This document shows positions 5,526-11,722 of a stretch of DNA of 11,825 bases, piece by piece. Location: contig CAUGOD010000053.1 of assembly GCA_959601025.1 (NCBI GenBank), forward strand, positions 1-11,825, in the 5' to 3' direction. The translations under genes and the position numbers were made by a program. The stretch is from an uncultured Oscillospiraceae bacterium (GTDB lineage Bacteria > Bacillota > Clostridia > Oscillospirales > Acutalibacteraceae). The stretch's first letter is position 1. The number at the start of each line of letters is the position of its first letter. The notes below the pieces were generated by a model. The model did not search any database and was not told where the DNA came from. It saw nothing but the letters and a program-made list of their open reading frames with translations.

Positions 5526-7295
5526 GTGAGTGGCAGAAAGGACATAAATGGCATGGATCGGCTGCATCTCTCCAGGCTGTTTCCCTATTTGAAGCCGTAC
5601 CGGCGGCACTGCGTCCTCGGTCCGCTGTTCAAGCTGATCGAGGCGATTCTGGAGCTGTATCTCCCGCTGCTGATGGCCCGCGTGATCGACCGGGGCGTGG
5701 CGGCGGGGGACACCGGCTACATCGTGAAAATGGGCGGCGTGATGCTGGGAATCGTCACTGTCGGCCTTTGCTGCGCTCTGGTGTGCCAGTATGTGGCCTC
5801 CGTCACCTCACAGGGCTTCGGCACCGGGGTGCGGGACGCGGTGTTCCGGAAGATAGCCGCCTTCTCCCACGCGGAGCTGGACCGCTTCGGAACGCCGTCC
5901 CTGATTAACCGGGTGACGAACGACGTCAATCAGCTCCAGTACGCGGTGGCCATGCTGATCCGCCTGGTGATCCGCGCCCCCTTCCTCTGCATCGGCGGGG
6001 TGATCATGGCGCTGACCATTGACTGGCGGCTGTCGCTGGTAATCATCGTGGCGATTCCGCTGTTCGTTCTGATTATCACGCTGGTGATGAGGGCGACGGT
6101 TAAGCTGCATCGGCTGGTGCAGAGGAGGCTGGACGGCCTGACGCTGGTGCTGCGGGAAAACCTGTCCGGCGTGCGGGTGATCCGCGCCTTCGCCCGCACA
6201 GAACGGGAGCAGCGGCGGTTCGCCGGCGCCACCGACGAGCATCGGGATGCGGCGATCCGGGTCGGCCGGCTCTCGGCGTTCCTGAATCCCGCGACGCAGC
6301 TGATCATGAACGCCGCTATCCTCGCCATCGTCTGGTTCGGCGGGGTACGGGTGGAGGCCGGGGGCATGACCACCGGCGAGATCATCGCCTTTATAAACTA
6401 TGTCAACCAGATTCTGCTGGCCCTGATCGTGGTAGCGAATCTGGTCATTACCTTCACCAAGGCCTACGCCTCGGCCGGCCGGGTGCTGGAGGTGCTGGAA
6501 ACCGATTCCTCCATCGCCGGGGCGGCTGTTCCGCCGGCGGAGGACGCCGCCGCGCCGGCGGTGGAATTCGACCATGTTTCCTTCTCCTATGACGACGGCG
6601 AGGATGAGCTGTCCGATGTTTCCTTTGCTATCCCACGGGGCGCTACCGTCGGGGTAATCGGCGGGACGGGATCGGGAAAAACCACCGTGATGAGCCTGAT
6701 TGCCCGTTTCTACGACGTGCGGGTTGGGGCCGTGCGGGTCGGGGGCGCGGACGTGCGGGATTATCCGCTGGATGTGCTGCGGAACAAAATCGGCATGGTT
6801 CCGCAAAAGGCGGAGCTGTTTACCGGCACGGTTGCGGAAAATATCCGCTGGGGCCGTCCGGACGCGGACGACAAAGCGGTTCGCCGGGCTGTGGCGATCG
6901 CCCAGGCCGCCGAATTCATTGAGCGGTTGCCACAAGGGTACGACTCCCCGGTGGAACGGGGCGGCGCCAACTTCTCCGGCGGACAGAAGCAGCGGCTCAC
7001 GATTGCCCGCGCTATGGTGCGGGAGCCGGAGATTCTGATTCTGGACGACGCGTCCAGCGCATTGGATTACGCGACCGACGCGGCCCTTCGCCGGGCGGTA
7101 CGGCAGGCCAGCCGAGCCATGACGGTGTTCACCGTTTCTCAGCGGGTGAGTGCGGTCAAACAGGCCGACCTTATCCTGGTGATGGACGACGGCCGGCTGG
7201 CCGGGGCAGGAACACATGAGGAACTGCTCGCGTCCTGCGAGGTCTATCAGGAAATCTGCCGTTCGCAGGAACGGGGAGAGGAGGCGGCGGGATGA
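5526..7295 (+). CDS. ABC exporter half-transporter with degenerate ATP site (TM287/BmrC/LmrC-like)
   Basis: A 589-residue fusion of a six-helix transmembrane domain (about 25-320) and an ATPase domain (about 345-575). Motifs: Walker A GGTGSGKTT (379-387), Q-loop VPQKAEL, signature FSGGQKQR (483-490). The Walker B is followed by D508 instead of the catalytic Glu (ILILDDASSALD), and the switch position is Gln (Q539 in FTVSQRVS) instead of His. This E-to-D, H-to-Q pair is the hallmark of the degenerate-site subunit in heterodimeric exporters such as TM287. The intact signature completes the partner's active site. GTG start with AAGGAGGA six bases upstream. The stop overlaps the start of the next gene by 4 bp, consistent with coupled 1:1 synthesis. 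The substrate (drug, lipid or peptide) is unknown. Confidence 0.95.
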   Translation: MSGRKDINGMDRLHLSRLFPYLKPYRRHCVLGPLFKLIEAILELYLPLLMARVIDRGVAAGDTGYIVKMGGVMLGIVTVGLCCALVCQYVASVTSQGFGTGVRDAVFRKIAAFSHAELDRFGTPSLINRVTNDVNQLQYAVAMLIRLVIRAPFLCIGGVIMALTIDWRLSLVIIVAIPLFVLIITLVMRATVKLHRLVQRRLDGLTLVLRENLSGVRVIRAFARTEREQRRFAGATDEHRDAAIRVGRLSAFLNPATQLIMNAAILAIVWFGGVRVEAGGMTTGEIIAFINYVNQILLALIVVANLVITFTKAYASAGRVLEVLETDSSIAGAAVPPAEDAAAPAVEFDHVSFSYDDGEDELSDVSFAIPRGATVGVIGGTGSGKTTVMSLIARFYDVRVGAVRVGGADVRDYPLDVLRNKIGMVPQKAELFTGTVAENIRWGRPDADDKAVRRAVAIAQAAEFIERLPQGYDSPVERGGANFSGGQKQRLTIARAMVREPEILILDDASSALDYATDAALRRAVRQASRAMTVFTVSQRVSAVKQADLILVMDDGRLAGAGTHEELLASCEVYQEICRSQERGEEAAG

Positions 7296-9061
7296 AAAAA
7301 ACGAACCAAGAAAATGGGCGGAACCGGTCGACCCTTTCCCGGCTCCTCGGCTATATTGGGAGAAACCGGGGGCTGATGGCCGGGGTGCTGTTTTCCGCGC
7401 TGGTGGGGAATGCTGCGCTGCTTCTCGCTCCCAAGCTGGTCGGCCGGGCGATCGACCTGATTCTGCCGGGCGGGGAGGCTTCCTTCTTCCCGGCGCTGCT
7501 GAAGACGCTCGGCGTGATCGGTATCCTGTATCTGGCGGGCAGCGGGCTGACCTGGCTGACCTCCCTGTGCGCCAATGTGGCGGCCAACCGGACGGTGCGG
7601 GACCTGCGGGTGGATTTGTTTGATAAGCTGTCCCGCCTGCCCCTCAAGTATTACGACGCGAATTCCCGCGGCGATATCATGAGCCGCTTCACCAACGATA
7701 TCGACGCGATTTCGGATGGCCTGAACCAGGGCATTACCCAGCTTGCCTCGGGGATTATCACGGTGCTGCTGTCCCTGTCGTTTATGCTGACCCTCAATCC
7801 GTGGGTAACGCTGGTGGTGGTGTTCGTGACCCCGTTGTGTTTCCTTGTGGGATATTTCATTACCAAATACGGGAGCAAACGCTTTCGGGAGCAGCAGAAG
7901 GTACTCGGCCGGCTGAACGGCTACGCCGAAGAGATGATCAGCGGCCAGCGTACCGTCAAGGCCTTTGGCTATGAGGAGACCGAAGCGGCCCGCTTTGGCG
8001 AGATCAACGGGGAACTGTACGAGTGCGGCTACCGCGCCCAGTTCGCCTCCGCACTGGTGAACCCTTCCACCCGTTTTGTGAATAACATCGCCTATGTGCT
8101 GGTCGGAATTTTCGGTATCCTCGCTGTGCTCCGCGGCGCGCTGACCACCGGCGGGGTGGCCAGCTTCCTGACCTATACCGCGCAGTTCTCCAAGCCCTTC
8201 AATGAGATCACCTCGATCACGATGCAGCTTCAGCTGGCGATGGCCTCCGCCCGCCGGGTGTTCGCCGTGATGGATGAGCCGGAGCAGTCCGCTGAGCCGG
8301 ACGGCGCGGCGCAGCTGGCCGACGCGCAGGGCGCGGTTCGGTTCGAGGACGTGTTTTTCTCCTATACGCCCGACCGGAAGCTGATTGAAGATTTCTGCCT
8401 GACGGTGCGGCCCGGTGAGACAGTCGCCATTGTCGGCCCGACCGGCGCGGGGAAAACCACGCTGGTCAACCTCCTGATGCGTTTTTACGAGGTGGACGGC
8501 GGGCATATTTATGTGGACGATCAGAATATCACCGCTTTGACGCGGGACAGCCTGCGCCGCAGCTTCGGCATGGTGCTGCAGGAGACCTGGCTTTTCGCCG
8601 GAACGGTGCGGGACAACATCGCCTATGGCAAGCCGGACGCGACCGATGAGGAAGTGGAGGCCGCCGCCCGGGCGGCGCATGCCCACAGCTTCATTCGCCG
8701 TCTGCCGCAGGGCTATCAGACCCTGATTGCGGAGGACGGCGGAAACCTCTCGCAGGGACAGAAGCAGCTGCTGACCATCGCGCGGGCCATGCTGATGAAT
8801 CCGCCGATGCTGATTCTGGACGAAGCGACCAGCTCGGTGGATATCCTGACCGAGATGCGAATTCAGCGCGCCTTCCGGAAGATGATGAAGGGAAAAACCA
8901 CCTTCATCATCGCCCACCGTCTGTCCACCATCCGGGATGCCGACCGTATCCTGGTGCTGGATAAGGGGAATGTGGTGGAGCAGGGGACGCACGACGAGCT
9001 TCTCGCCCGCGGCGGCTTCTATGCGAATCTGTATAACTCCCAGTTTGCCCCCACAGAATAA
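7292..9061 (+). CDS. ABC exporter half-transporter with catalytic site (TM288/BmrD/LmrD-like)
   Basis: A 589-residue half-transporter, the same length as its partner: transmembrane domain about 20-325, ATPase domain about 345-580. Walker A is GPTGAGKTT (382-390). Walker B is followed by catalytic E511 (LILDEATSSVD), and the switch histidine H542 is intact (IIAHRLSTI). The signature is LSQGQKQL (486-493), with Gln replacing the first Gly of LSGGQ, as in TM288. Together with the partner's D508/Q539 this builds one degenerate and one active nucleotide site. ATG overlaps the partner's TGA (ATGA), with GAGGAGG seven bases upstream. A hairpin terminator follows after 7 bp. The heterodimer call is strong; the transported compound cannot be inferred. 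Confidence 0.95.
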   Translation: MKKTNQENGRNRSTLSRLLGYIGRNRGLMAGVLFSALVGNAALLLAPKLVGRAIDLILPGGEASFFPALLKTLGVIGILYLAGSGLTWLTSLCANVAANRTVRDLRVDLFDKLSRLPLKYYDANSRGDIMSRFTNDIDAISDGLNQGITQLASGIITVLLSLSFMLTLNPWVTLVVVFVTPLCFLVGYFITKYGSKRFREQQKVLGRLNGYAEEMISGQRTVKAFGYEETEAARFGEINGELYECGYRAQFASALVNPSTRFVNNIAYVLVGIFGILAVLRGALTTGGVASFLTYTAQFSKPFNEITSITMQLQLAMASARRVFAVMDEPEQSAEPDGAAQLADAQGAVRFEDVFFSYTPDRKLIEDFCLTVRPGETVAIVGPTGAGKTTLVNLLMRFYEVDGGHIYVDDQNITALTRDSLRRSFGMVLQETWLFAGTVRDNIAYGKPDATDEEVEAAARAAHAHSFIRRLPQGYQTLIAEDGGNLSQGQKQLLTIARAMLMNPPMLILDEATSSVDILTEMRIQRAFRKMMKGKTTFIIAHRLSTIRDADRILVLDKGNVVEQGTHDELLARGGFYANLYNSQFAPTE

Positions 9062-9068
9062 ACCGATT

Positions 9069-9114
9069 AAACGAAAGGAGACGGCCGTTCTAGAGCGGTC
9101 GTCCCCTTTCGTTT
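9069..9114 (+). terminator. Terminator of the exporter genes
   Basis: AAACGAAAGG (9069-9078) pairs with CCTTTCGTTT (9105-9114). The stem continues inward through GACGGCCG / CGGTCGTC with one mismatch and a G-T pair to a short loop. The arm ends TTTCGTTT, with no long T-run afterwards. Confidence 0.75.
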
Positions 9115-9204
9115 ATATCCGGTACGAATGTAATTAAAACTTTGGGAAAAAGAGAGGAAGGCCGGAGGTTCCGCCCGTTATAATCCACAACCTAAGGCTA
9201 TTGA

Positions 9205-9459
9205 CTAAATCAAGCCAAATTTTTTAGCAAAGATGTCAAGATCGTCAATAATAAATAAATCACTTCTCCAATTTCCAGGCCATACGGCATATAGAACGGA
9301 TGTTTTATTTACCGCTCTTTGATACGCCGCTAAAACATTGGGAAGATCGGACTTGTTTTTATGATGCACTTGCGAAACATTGCCGTTTTTGTCTACTTCA
9401 ATATAGCAAATTGTGCCTGCTTGATATGGAAAGTTTTCGACTTCCTTTGCACTTCTCAA
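9205..9459 (-). CDS. Small protein of unknown function
   Basis: An 84-residue frame in AT-rich DNA, read from TTG at 9457-9459. AAGGAGG lies ten bases upstream, the main argument that it is a real gene. I do not recognise a family. The protein appears soluble and mixed alpha/beta (ICYIEVDKNGNVSQVHH, then NVLAAYQRAVNKTSVLYAVW and SDLFIIDDLDIFAKKFGLI); the first block reads like two beta strands joined by a DKNGN turn. No signal peptide, membrane helix or cysteine motif is visible apart from one Cys. It stands alone on the minus strand and ends about 90 bp from the exporter terminator. Low GC relative to its neighbours suggests acquisition by transfer. A toxin-antitoxin or defence accessory role is possible but unsupported. 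Confidence 0.5.
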   Translation of the reverse strand: MRSAKEVENFPYQAGTICYIEVDKNGNVSQVHHKNKSDLPNVLAAYQRAVNKTSVLYAVWPGNWRSDLFIIDDLDIFAKKFGLI

Positions 9460-9667
9460 TGTAAAAGTACCTCCTTACTAGACAGTATATTAAATTTATC
9501 TTACTATTTATTCCCCCGACATACGGCATAATGGCCCATTTGATGGTTTCGGATGGCGCGCTCTTATTTGCCTGAAGAATAATTGGCATAAATAAGCCTA
9601 CCGGCTGCTTCGCCGGTTTTCTGTGGAGCTTCTTTCGTATTCGTTTTAACCGCTCCTTTCTATCCAT
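9398..9667 (-). CDS. Doubtful small frame overlapping the 84-residue gene
   Basis: 89 codons from ATG at 9665-9667. The first 50 residues look protein-like (basic MDRKERLKRIRKKLHRKPAK, then PVGLFMPIILQANKSAPSET). The last 30 resemble an out-of-frame reading of the next gene, which it overlaps by 62 bp. There is no ribosome site before the ATG. The predicted transcription start falls at the ATG itself, so translation would have to be leaderless. It may be a decayed gene, or the region may be only the leader of the 84-residue gene. Confidence 0.22.
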   Translation of the reverse strand: MDRKERLKRIRKKLHRKPAKQPVGLFMPIILQANKSAPSETIKWAIMPYVGGINSKINLIYCLVRRYFYIEKCKGSRKLSISSRHNLLY

Positions 9668-9674
9668 TTTTTAG

Positions 9675-9702
9675 AGTATATCATATAATGCGGAAGAAGT
9701 CG
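9675..9702 (-). promoter_or_regulatory. Candidate extended -10 promoter for the small minus-strand gene
   Basis: On the minus strand, -35 TCGACT, 17-bp spacer and -10 TATACT (9675-9680) preceded by TG. The predicted start is near 9668, about 210 nt before the TTG of the 84-residue gene. The -35 lies inside one arm of the 9694-9727 hairpin. Confidence 0.4.
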
Positions 9703-9727
9703 ATTGCTTTTCAGCAATTGACTTCTT
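9694..9727. terminator. Bidirectional terminator-like hairpin
   Basis: AAGAAGTC (9694-9701) pairs with GACTTCTT (9720-9727), and ATTGC (9703-9707) with GCAAT (9714-9718), with one mismatch between and loop TTTTCA. On the plus strand TTTC follows. It could end transcripts arriving from either side. Confidence 0.45.
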
Positions 9728-9892
9728 TCAACACTGTAAAGATGAGATAAAAAGATGCGCTGGTGAACGCAGGACAGAGACAGGAACCCTCACAATGAAG
9801 AAAATACCTCTATAGCCGAATAGTATTTCCGTTCCTTTTCTCGTAACCACACGCCCATCCTGTTCTGCCACATTGACAAAAATGCGTATTGC
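9728..9892. other. Gap without a supported gene
   Basis: About 165 bp between the hairpin and the SRAP remnant. On the minus strand a frame ending in TGA at 9790-9792 gives a protein-like string (KQYAFLSMWQNRMGVWLREK and about 14 more residues), offset by +1 from the SRAP frame. It has no ribosome site and no family I recognise; it may be the tail of another degraded gene. Confidence 0.3.
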
Positions 9893-10102
9893 TTATCGCA
9901 CCGCCACACGATCCAGTATCGGCGGGACACGCTGGAGGATGACATCGGCCGTCTCCCGGTCAGTCAACCATCCGTCAATCTCTTCCCAGTCAAGGATGAC
10001 CGGCATCCGATTATGAATATCAGCGACAGAAATCGGTGTATTTGTAAATGCGATATATTTATATGACGATAAGATAACCATTATTTTTAATTCGGGTGAC
10101 AA
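9893..10102 (-). pseudogene. Fragment of an SRAP (YedK/HMCES, DUF159) protein
   Basis: SRAP proteins crosslink to abasic sites in single-stranded DNA through an N-terminal Cys2 and are normally about 200-230 residues. This frame has 69 codons and keeps only the C-terminal part. IHNRMPVIL (29-37) is the family motif carrying the active-site His (H30 here; H160 in E. coli YedK), followed by WEEIDGWLTDRETADVILQR and VPPILDRVAV. The catalytic Cys, Asn and Glu regions are absent. Upstream on the minus strand stop codons follow, then the tmRNA terminator at 10141-10177, so the 5' two thirds are missing. There is no convincing ribosome site for the nominal ATG. Best read as a truncated remnant left by insertion or deletion near the tmRNA gene. 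Identification rests on one motif and its surroundings. Confidence 0.6.
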
Positions 10103-10140
10103 GCCGGTTACTGTTAACTACCTTTTACTGTCGGAAATAG

Positions 10141-10177
10141 AAAAAGAGCATAAACAAAACGAATTTTGTTTATGCTC
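10141..10177 (-). terminator. tmRNA intrinsic terminator
   Basis: A perfect 14-bp stem, GAGCATAAACAAAA (10146-10159) with TTTTGTTTATGCTC (10164-10177), four-base loop, then TTTTT on the minus strand (10141-10145). It lies 5 bp beyond the tmRNA CCA end. Confidence 0.92.
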
Positions 10178-10182
10178 TGGTG

Positions 10183-10531
10183 TGGTGGAGGCGAGGGGAA
10201 TCGAACCCCTGTCCGAAAATCATTTGCCTGGGCTTTCTCCGAGTGCAGCCGGTCTTTGAGGATTCCCCTCGCCGGACGCCGAACGGCAGGCTTCCGGTTA
10301 CGGTAGCCGCAAGGTCATGACGGGAGTCGCGGCCTCCTCCCGTTCACGTTCACCGCTCATCGACGCCTTTATCCCGTCCGCGGTACTACGGGTAAAGACG
10401 GCAGCCTAATTAGGCCGCGACAGCAACAGTGTTGTTGTTGTTTAATTTATAAAGTTGCAGGTTTTATAGCGGGCCCGCACCGCTACTCGCTTACCCGGGT
10501 TCATAATCCCCGTCGAAACCTTTACGCCCCC
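10183..10531 (-). ncRNA. ssrA: tmRNA (transfer-messenger RNA)
   Basis: Rescues stalled ribosomes by acting as alanyl-tRNA and then as an mRNA for a degradation tag, with SmpB. On the minus strand it begins GGGGGCGTAAAGGTTTCGAC (from 10531) and ends CGCCTCCACCA (to 10183), with CCA encoded. GGGGGCG pairs with CGCCTCC as the acceptor stem (one G-U), and AGGGG-TTCGATT-CCCCT forms the T arm. The tag frame ends in a stop at 10410-10412. Reading back from it gives AAC repeats, then ACT GTT GCT GTC GCG GCC, so the tag is about (A)NNNTVAVAA, the exact resume codon being uncertain. The total length of 349 nt is normal. A 13-nt segment (10261-10273) is the exact complement of the T-arm/acceptor strand (10190-10202), which is unusual. 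Confidence 0.97.
10410..10439 (-). other. tmRNA-encoded proteolysis tag frame
   Basis: Minus-strand codons AAC AAC AAC ACT GTT GCT GTC GCG GCC then TAA (10410-10412) give NNNTVAVAA. The final AVAA fits the usual C-terminal ALAA/AVAA degron recognised by ClpXP. The N-terminal Asn run replaces the more usual N-D-N/E-D-N type start. The resume codon is inferred from the TTAAAC just upstream, by analogy with other clostridial tmRNAs. Confidence 0.7.
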
Positions 10532-10534
10532 TTG

Positions 10535-10569
10535 TAAAAACCGTCTGCGCCGTTCCGCGTGGACGGTTT
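10535..10569. terminator. Terminator-like hairpin in the tmRNA leader
   Basis: Complementary ACCGTC/GACGGT arms with an inner GCG/CGC stem, flanked on the minus strand by AAAAAAA before and TTTTT after. The minus-strand T-run ends four bases before the mature tmRNA 5' end. It could stop read-through from the DUF4364 gene, or attenuate tmRNA transcripts that start upstream of it. The plus strand also has a T-run. Confidence 0.6.
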
Positions 10570-10573
10570 TTTT

Positions 10574-10582
10574 ATTATAGCA
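10574..10582 (-). promoter_or_regulatory. Extended -10 promoter candidate for tmRNA
   Basis: TGCTATAAT on the minus strand: a perfect -10 (10574-10579) with the TG extension. The -35 region is poor. The predicted start near 10567 places the hairpin at the very 5' end of the primary transcript, before processing to the mature end at 10531. Confidence 0.55.
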
Positions 10583-10787
10583 CAGGAACCGAAAAGAATC
10601 CACTGGAATTTTCCGAAATCTACGCGGCCGGAAATTTTACATCGTATTTGCGTGGCCCATAGCCCTTCAGCGGAGAACACTCCATACCGATCGTTTTGGA
10701 AAACAGAGGGAAACGATAAGGACGCCTCACCCGAAGGAGAAACAGCGGCGCCCGTCGATCGACAGGGCGTTTCCCCTCTTTACGGGA
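10583..10787. other. Gap between tmRNA promoter and DUF4364 gene
   Basis: About 205 bp with no supported gene. A plus-strand 80-codon frame at 10559-10801 crosses the tmRNA promoter hairpin, has no ribosome site and reads as noise. CGCCC/GGGCG at about 10749-10769 can form a small hairpin downstream of the DUF4364 stop, without a T-run. Confidence 0.4.
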
Positions 10788-11420
10788 TTATTTCAGGTTG
10801 ATTGTAATTCGGGTGTCGCTCAGGGAAACGCCGGCGTCCCCGCTGAGGATGGCGAGCAGACTTCGATAGAGGAGAACGGGATCGTTCAGAAAATTCTCGC
10901 GGATCATCTGCGCCTGAAGATCGTCCGCTACCCGCAGGGTGAAGGAGAGCAGGGGATGCTCGTCATCGTCGATGGAGCAGGTAACGTTGTATCCGTGCGG
11001 AAGCTTTTCCATGGTCACGGTATTTTCCCGTTCCCGCCGGATACGGGTCAATAGCTGCAATGCCGAGCGGACCGACCGTTCCCGCAGGGTGTAAGGGATC
11101 ATACCAGACAGCGTGTCGGCGACCTGTCGGCCGGTGTCGGTCAGGGACAATACGTCCCCGTCTCCTTCCGTAACATGACCAAGGCGGACCAGCTCGTCGA
11201 TCGCGCTCCCGGTTTCAAAGAAGTTGGCCATGCCGTTTCCGGAGATGATATCCAGCATCGCTTGGCGGGGCATGGGTTCTCCCGCGCCAAGGAGCATGTA
11301 GCAGATCAGTATTTTGATTTCCTGGCTGGTACGGAGTCCGCCCGGTTCCACACCGTCAGAAAAGATATGCGGGGTGTTGATTGGTTCGTTCGTGTTAGGG
11401 GAATCGTTTCTGTTGCTCAT
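10788..11420 (-). CDS. DUF4364 family protein, probable winged-helix regulator
   Basis: A 210-residue soluble protein of the clostridial DUF4364 family. After a polar, Asn-rich N-terminus (about 1-30), a winged-helix-like domain runs from about 31 to 110: SQEIKILICYMLLGAGEPMP, then FFETGSAIDELVRLGHVTEG and LSLTDTGRQVADTLSGMIPY. A second helical segment with RERSVRSALQLLTRIRRERE follows. The C-terminal half is beta-rich (YNVTCSIDDDEHPLLSFTLR). The family is widespread in Clostridia without an established function; the fold pattern suggests DNA binding. ATG at 11418-11420 has GGAGG seven bases upstream. It stands alone with a leader of nearly 290 nt that holds competing hairpins. No clear terminator follows on the minus strand before the tmRNA leader hairpin. 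Confidence 0.85.
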   Translation of the reverse strand: MSNRNDSPNTNEPINTPHIFSDGVEPGGLRTSQEIKILICYMLLGAGEPMPRQAMLDIISGNGMANFFETGSAIDELVRLGHVTEGDGDVLSLTDTGRQVADTLSGMIPYTLRERSVRSALQLLTRIRRERENTVTMEKLPHGYNVTCSIDDDEHPLLSFTLRVADDLQAQMIRENFLNDPVLLYRSLLAILSGDAGVSLSDTRITINLK

Positions 11421-11608
11421 AAAGAAACCTCCGTTGTTCCGGTCCGGTAGCCGCTATCGGTAAACCAACTGGATATAGATGGGGTTCATCCGGACAGGGA
11501 CGGCGCTTCCGTACTCAGTTCATTGCCGAGTCTCGCCAACTGAAAGCAGAGGGCGTTTGCCGGCGTTACCAACTGGGAAGCGGCGTTTTATCGTAGAAAA
11601 CCGCGGCA
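11421..11608. other. Proximal leader of the DUF4364 gene, no gene seen
   Basis: Non-coding on both strands as far as I can see. CCAACTG occurs three times on the plus strand (11465, 11536, 11569) with uneven spacing, so it may be chance. No T-box or other riboswitch signature is recognised. Confidence 0.4.
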
Positions 11609-11704
11609 GGGAGAAATGAGGCCTATATACCACACGCCGTCCGGCCGGATGCTATGCCGGCCTTTGCCGGCGGCGCAATCGAGAAATGCTGTCGCATTTC
11701 TCCC
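11609..11704. repeat. 96-bp structured element bounded by 10-bp inverted repeats
   Basis: GGGAGAAATG (11609-11618) and CATTTCTCCC (11695-11704) are exact inverted repeats at the ends. A second GAGAAATGC (11681-11689) can pair with the right end (GCATTTCTC, 11694-11702) instead. The interior has further GC-rich complementary blocks (CGCCG / CGGCG, CCGGC / GCCGG). It is either a small palindromic insertion (MITE-like) or a switching mRNA leader, as it lies just after the predicted start of the DUF4364 transcript. Confidence 0.5.
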
Positions 11705-11713
11705 GCCTTTGCT

Positions 11714-11722
11714 ATTGTACCA
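11714..11722 (-). promoter_or_regulatory. Extended -10 promoter candidate for the DUF4364 gene
   Basis: TGGTACAAT on the minus strand (-10 TACAAT at 11714-11719 with TG extension); no good -35. The predicted start near 11707 places the 96-bp structured element at the head of the transcript. A plus-strand TGTTACAAT at 11779-11787 could serve a gene beyond the right edge. Confidence 0.45.

Noticed and set aside
5808..7217. 469-codon minus-strand frame opposite the first exporter
   Set aside because: His/Pro/Gln-rich mirror translation of an ABC transporter; no family features.
7247..8992. 581-codon minus-strand frame opposite the second exporter
   Set aside because: Same mirror effect; the plus-strand gene has every ABC motif.
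9179..9184. TATAAT on the plus strand after the exporter terminator
   Set aside because: No -35 at a suitable distance and no plus-strand gene downstream.
9286..9532. CATACGGCATA occurring twice about 235 bp apart
   Set aside because: Only 11 bases, no other shared flank; probably chance.
9785..9900. Minus-strand protein-like string in the +1 frame after the SRAP remnant
   Set aside because: No start with a ribosome site and no recognised family; noted only as a possible degraded gene tail.
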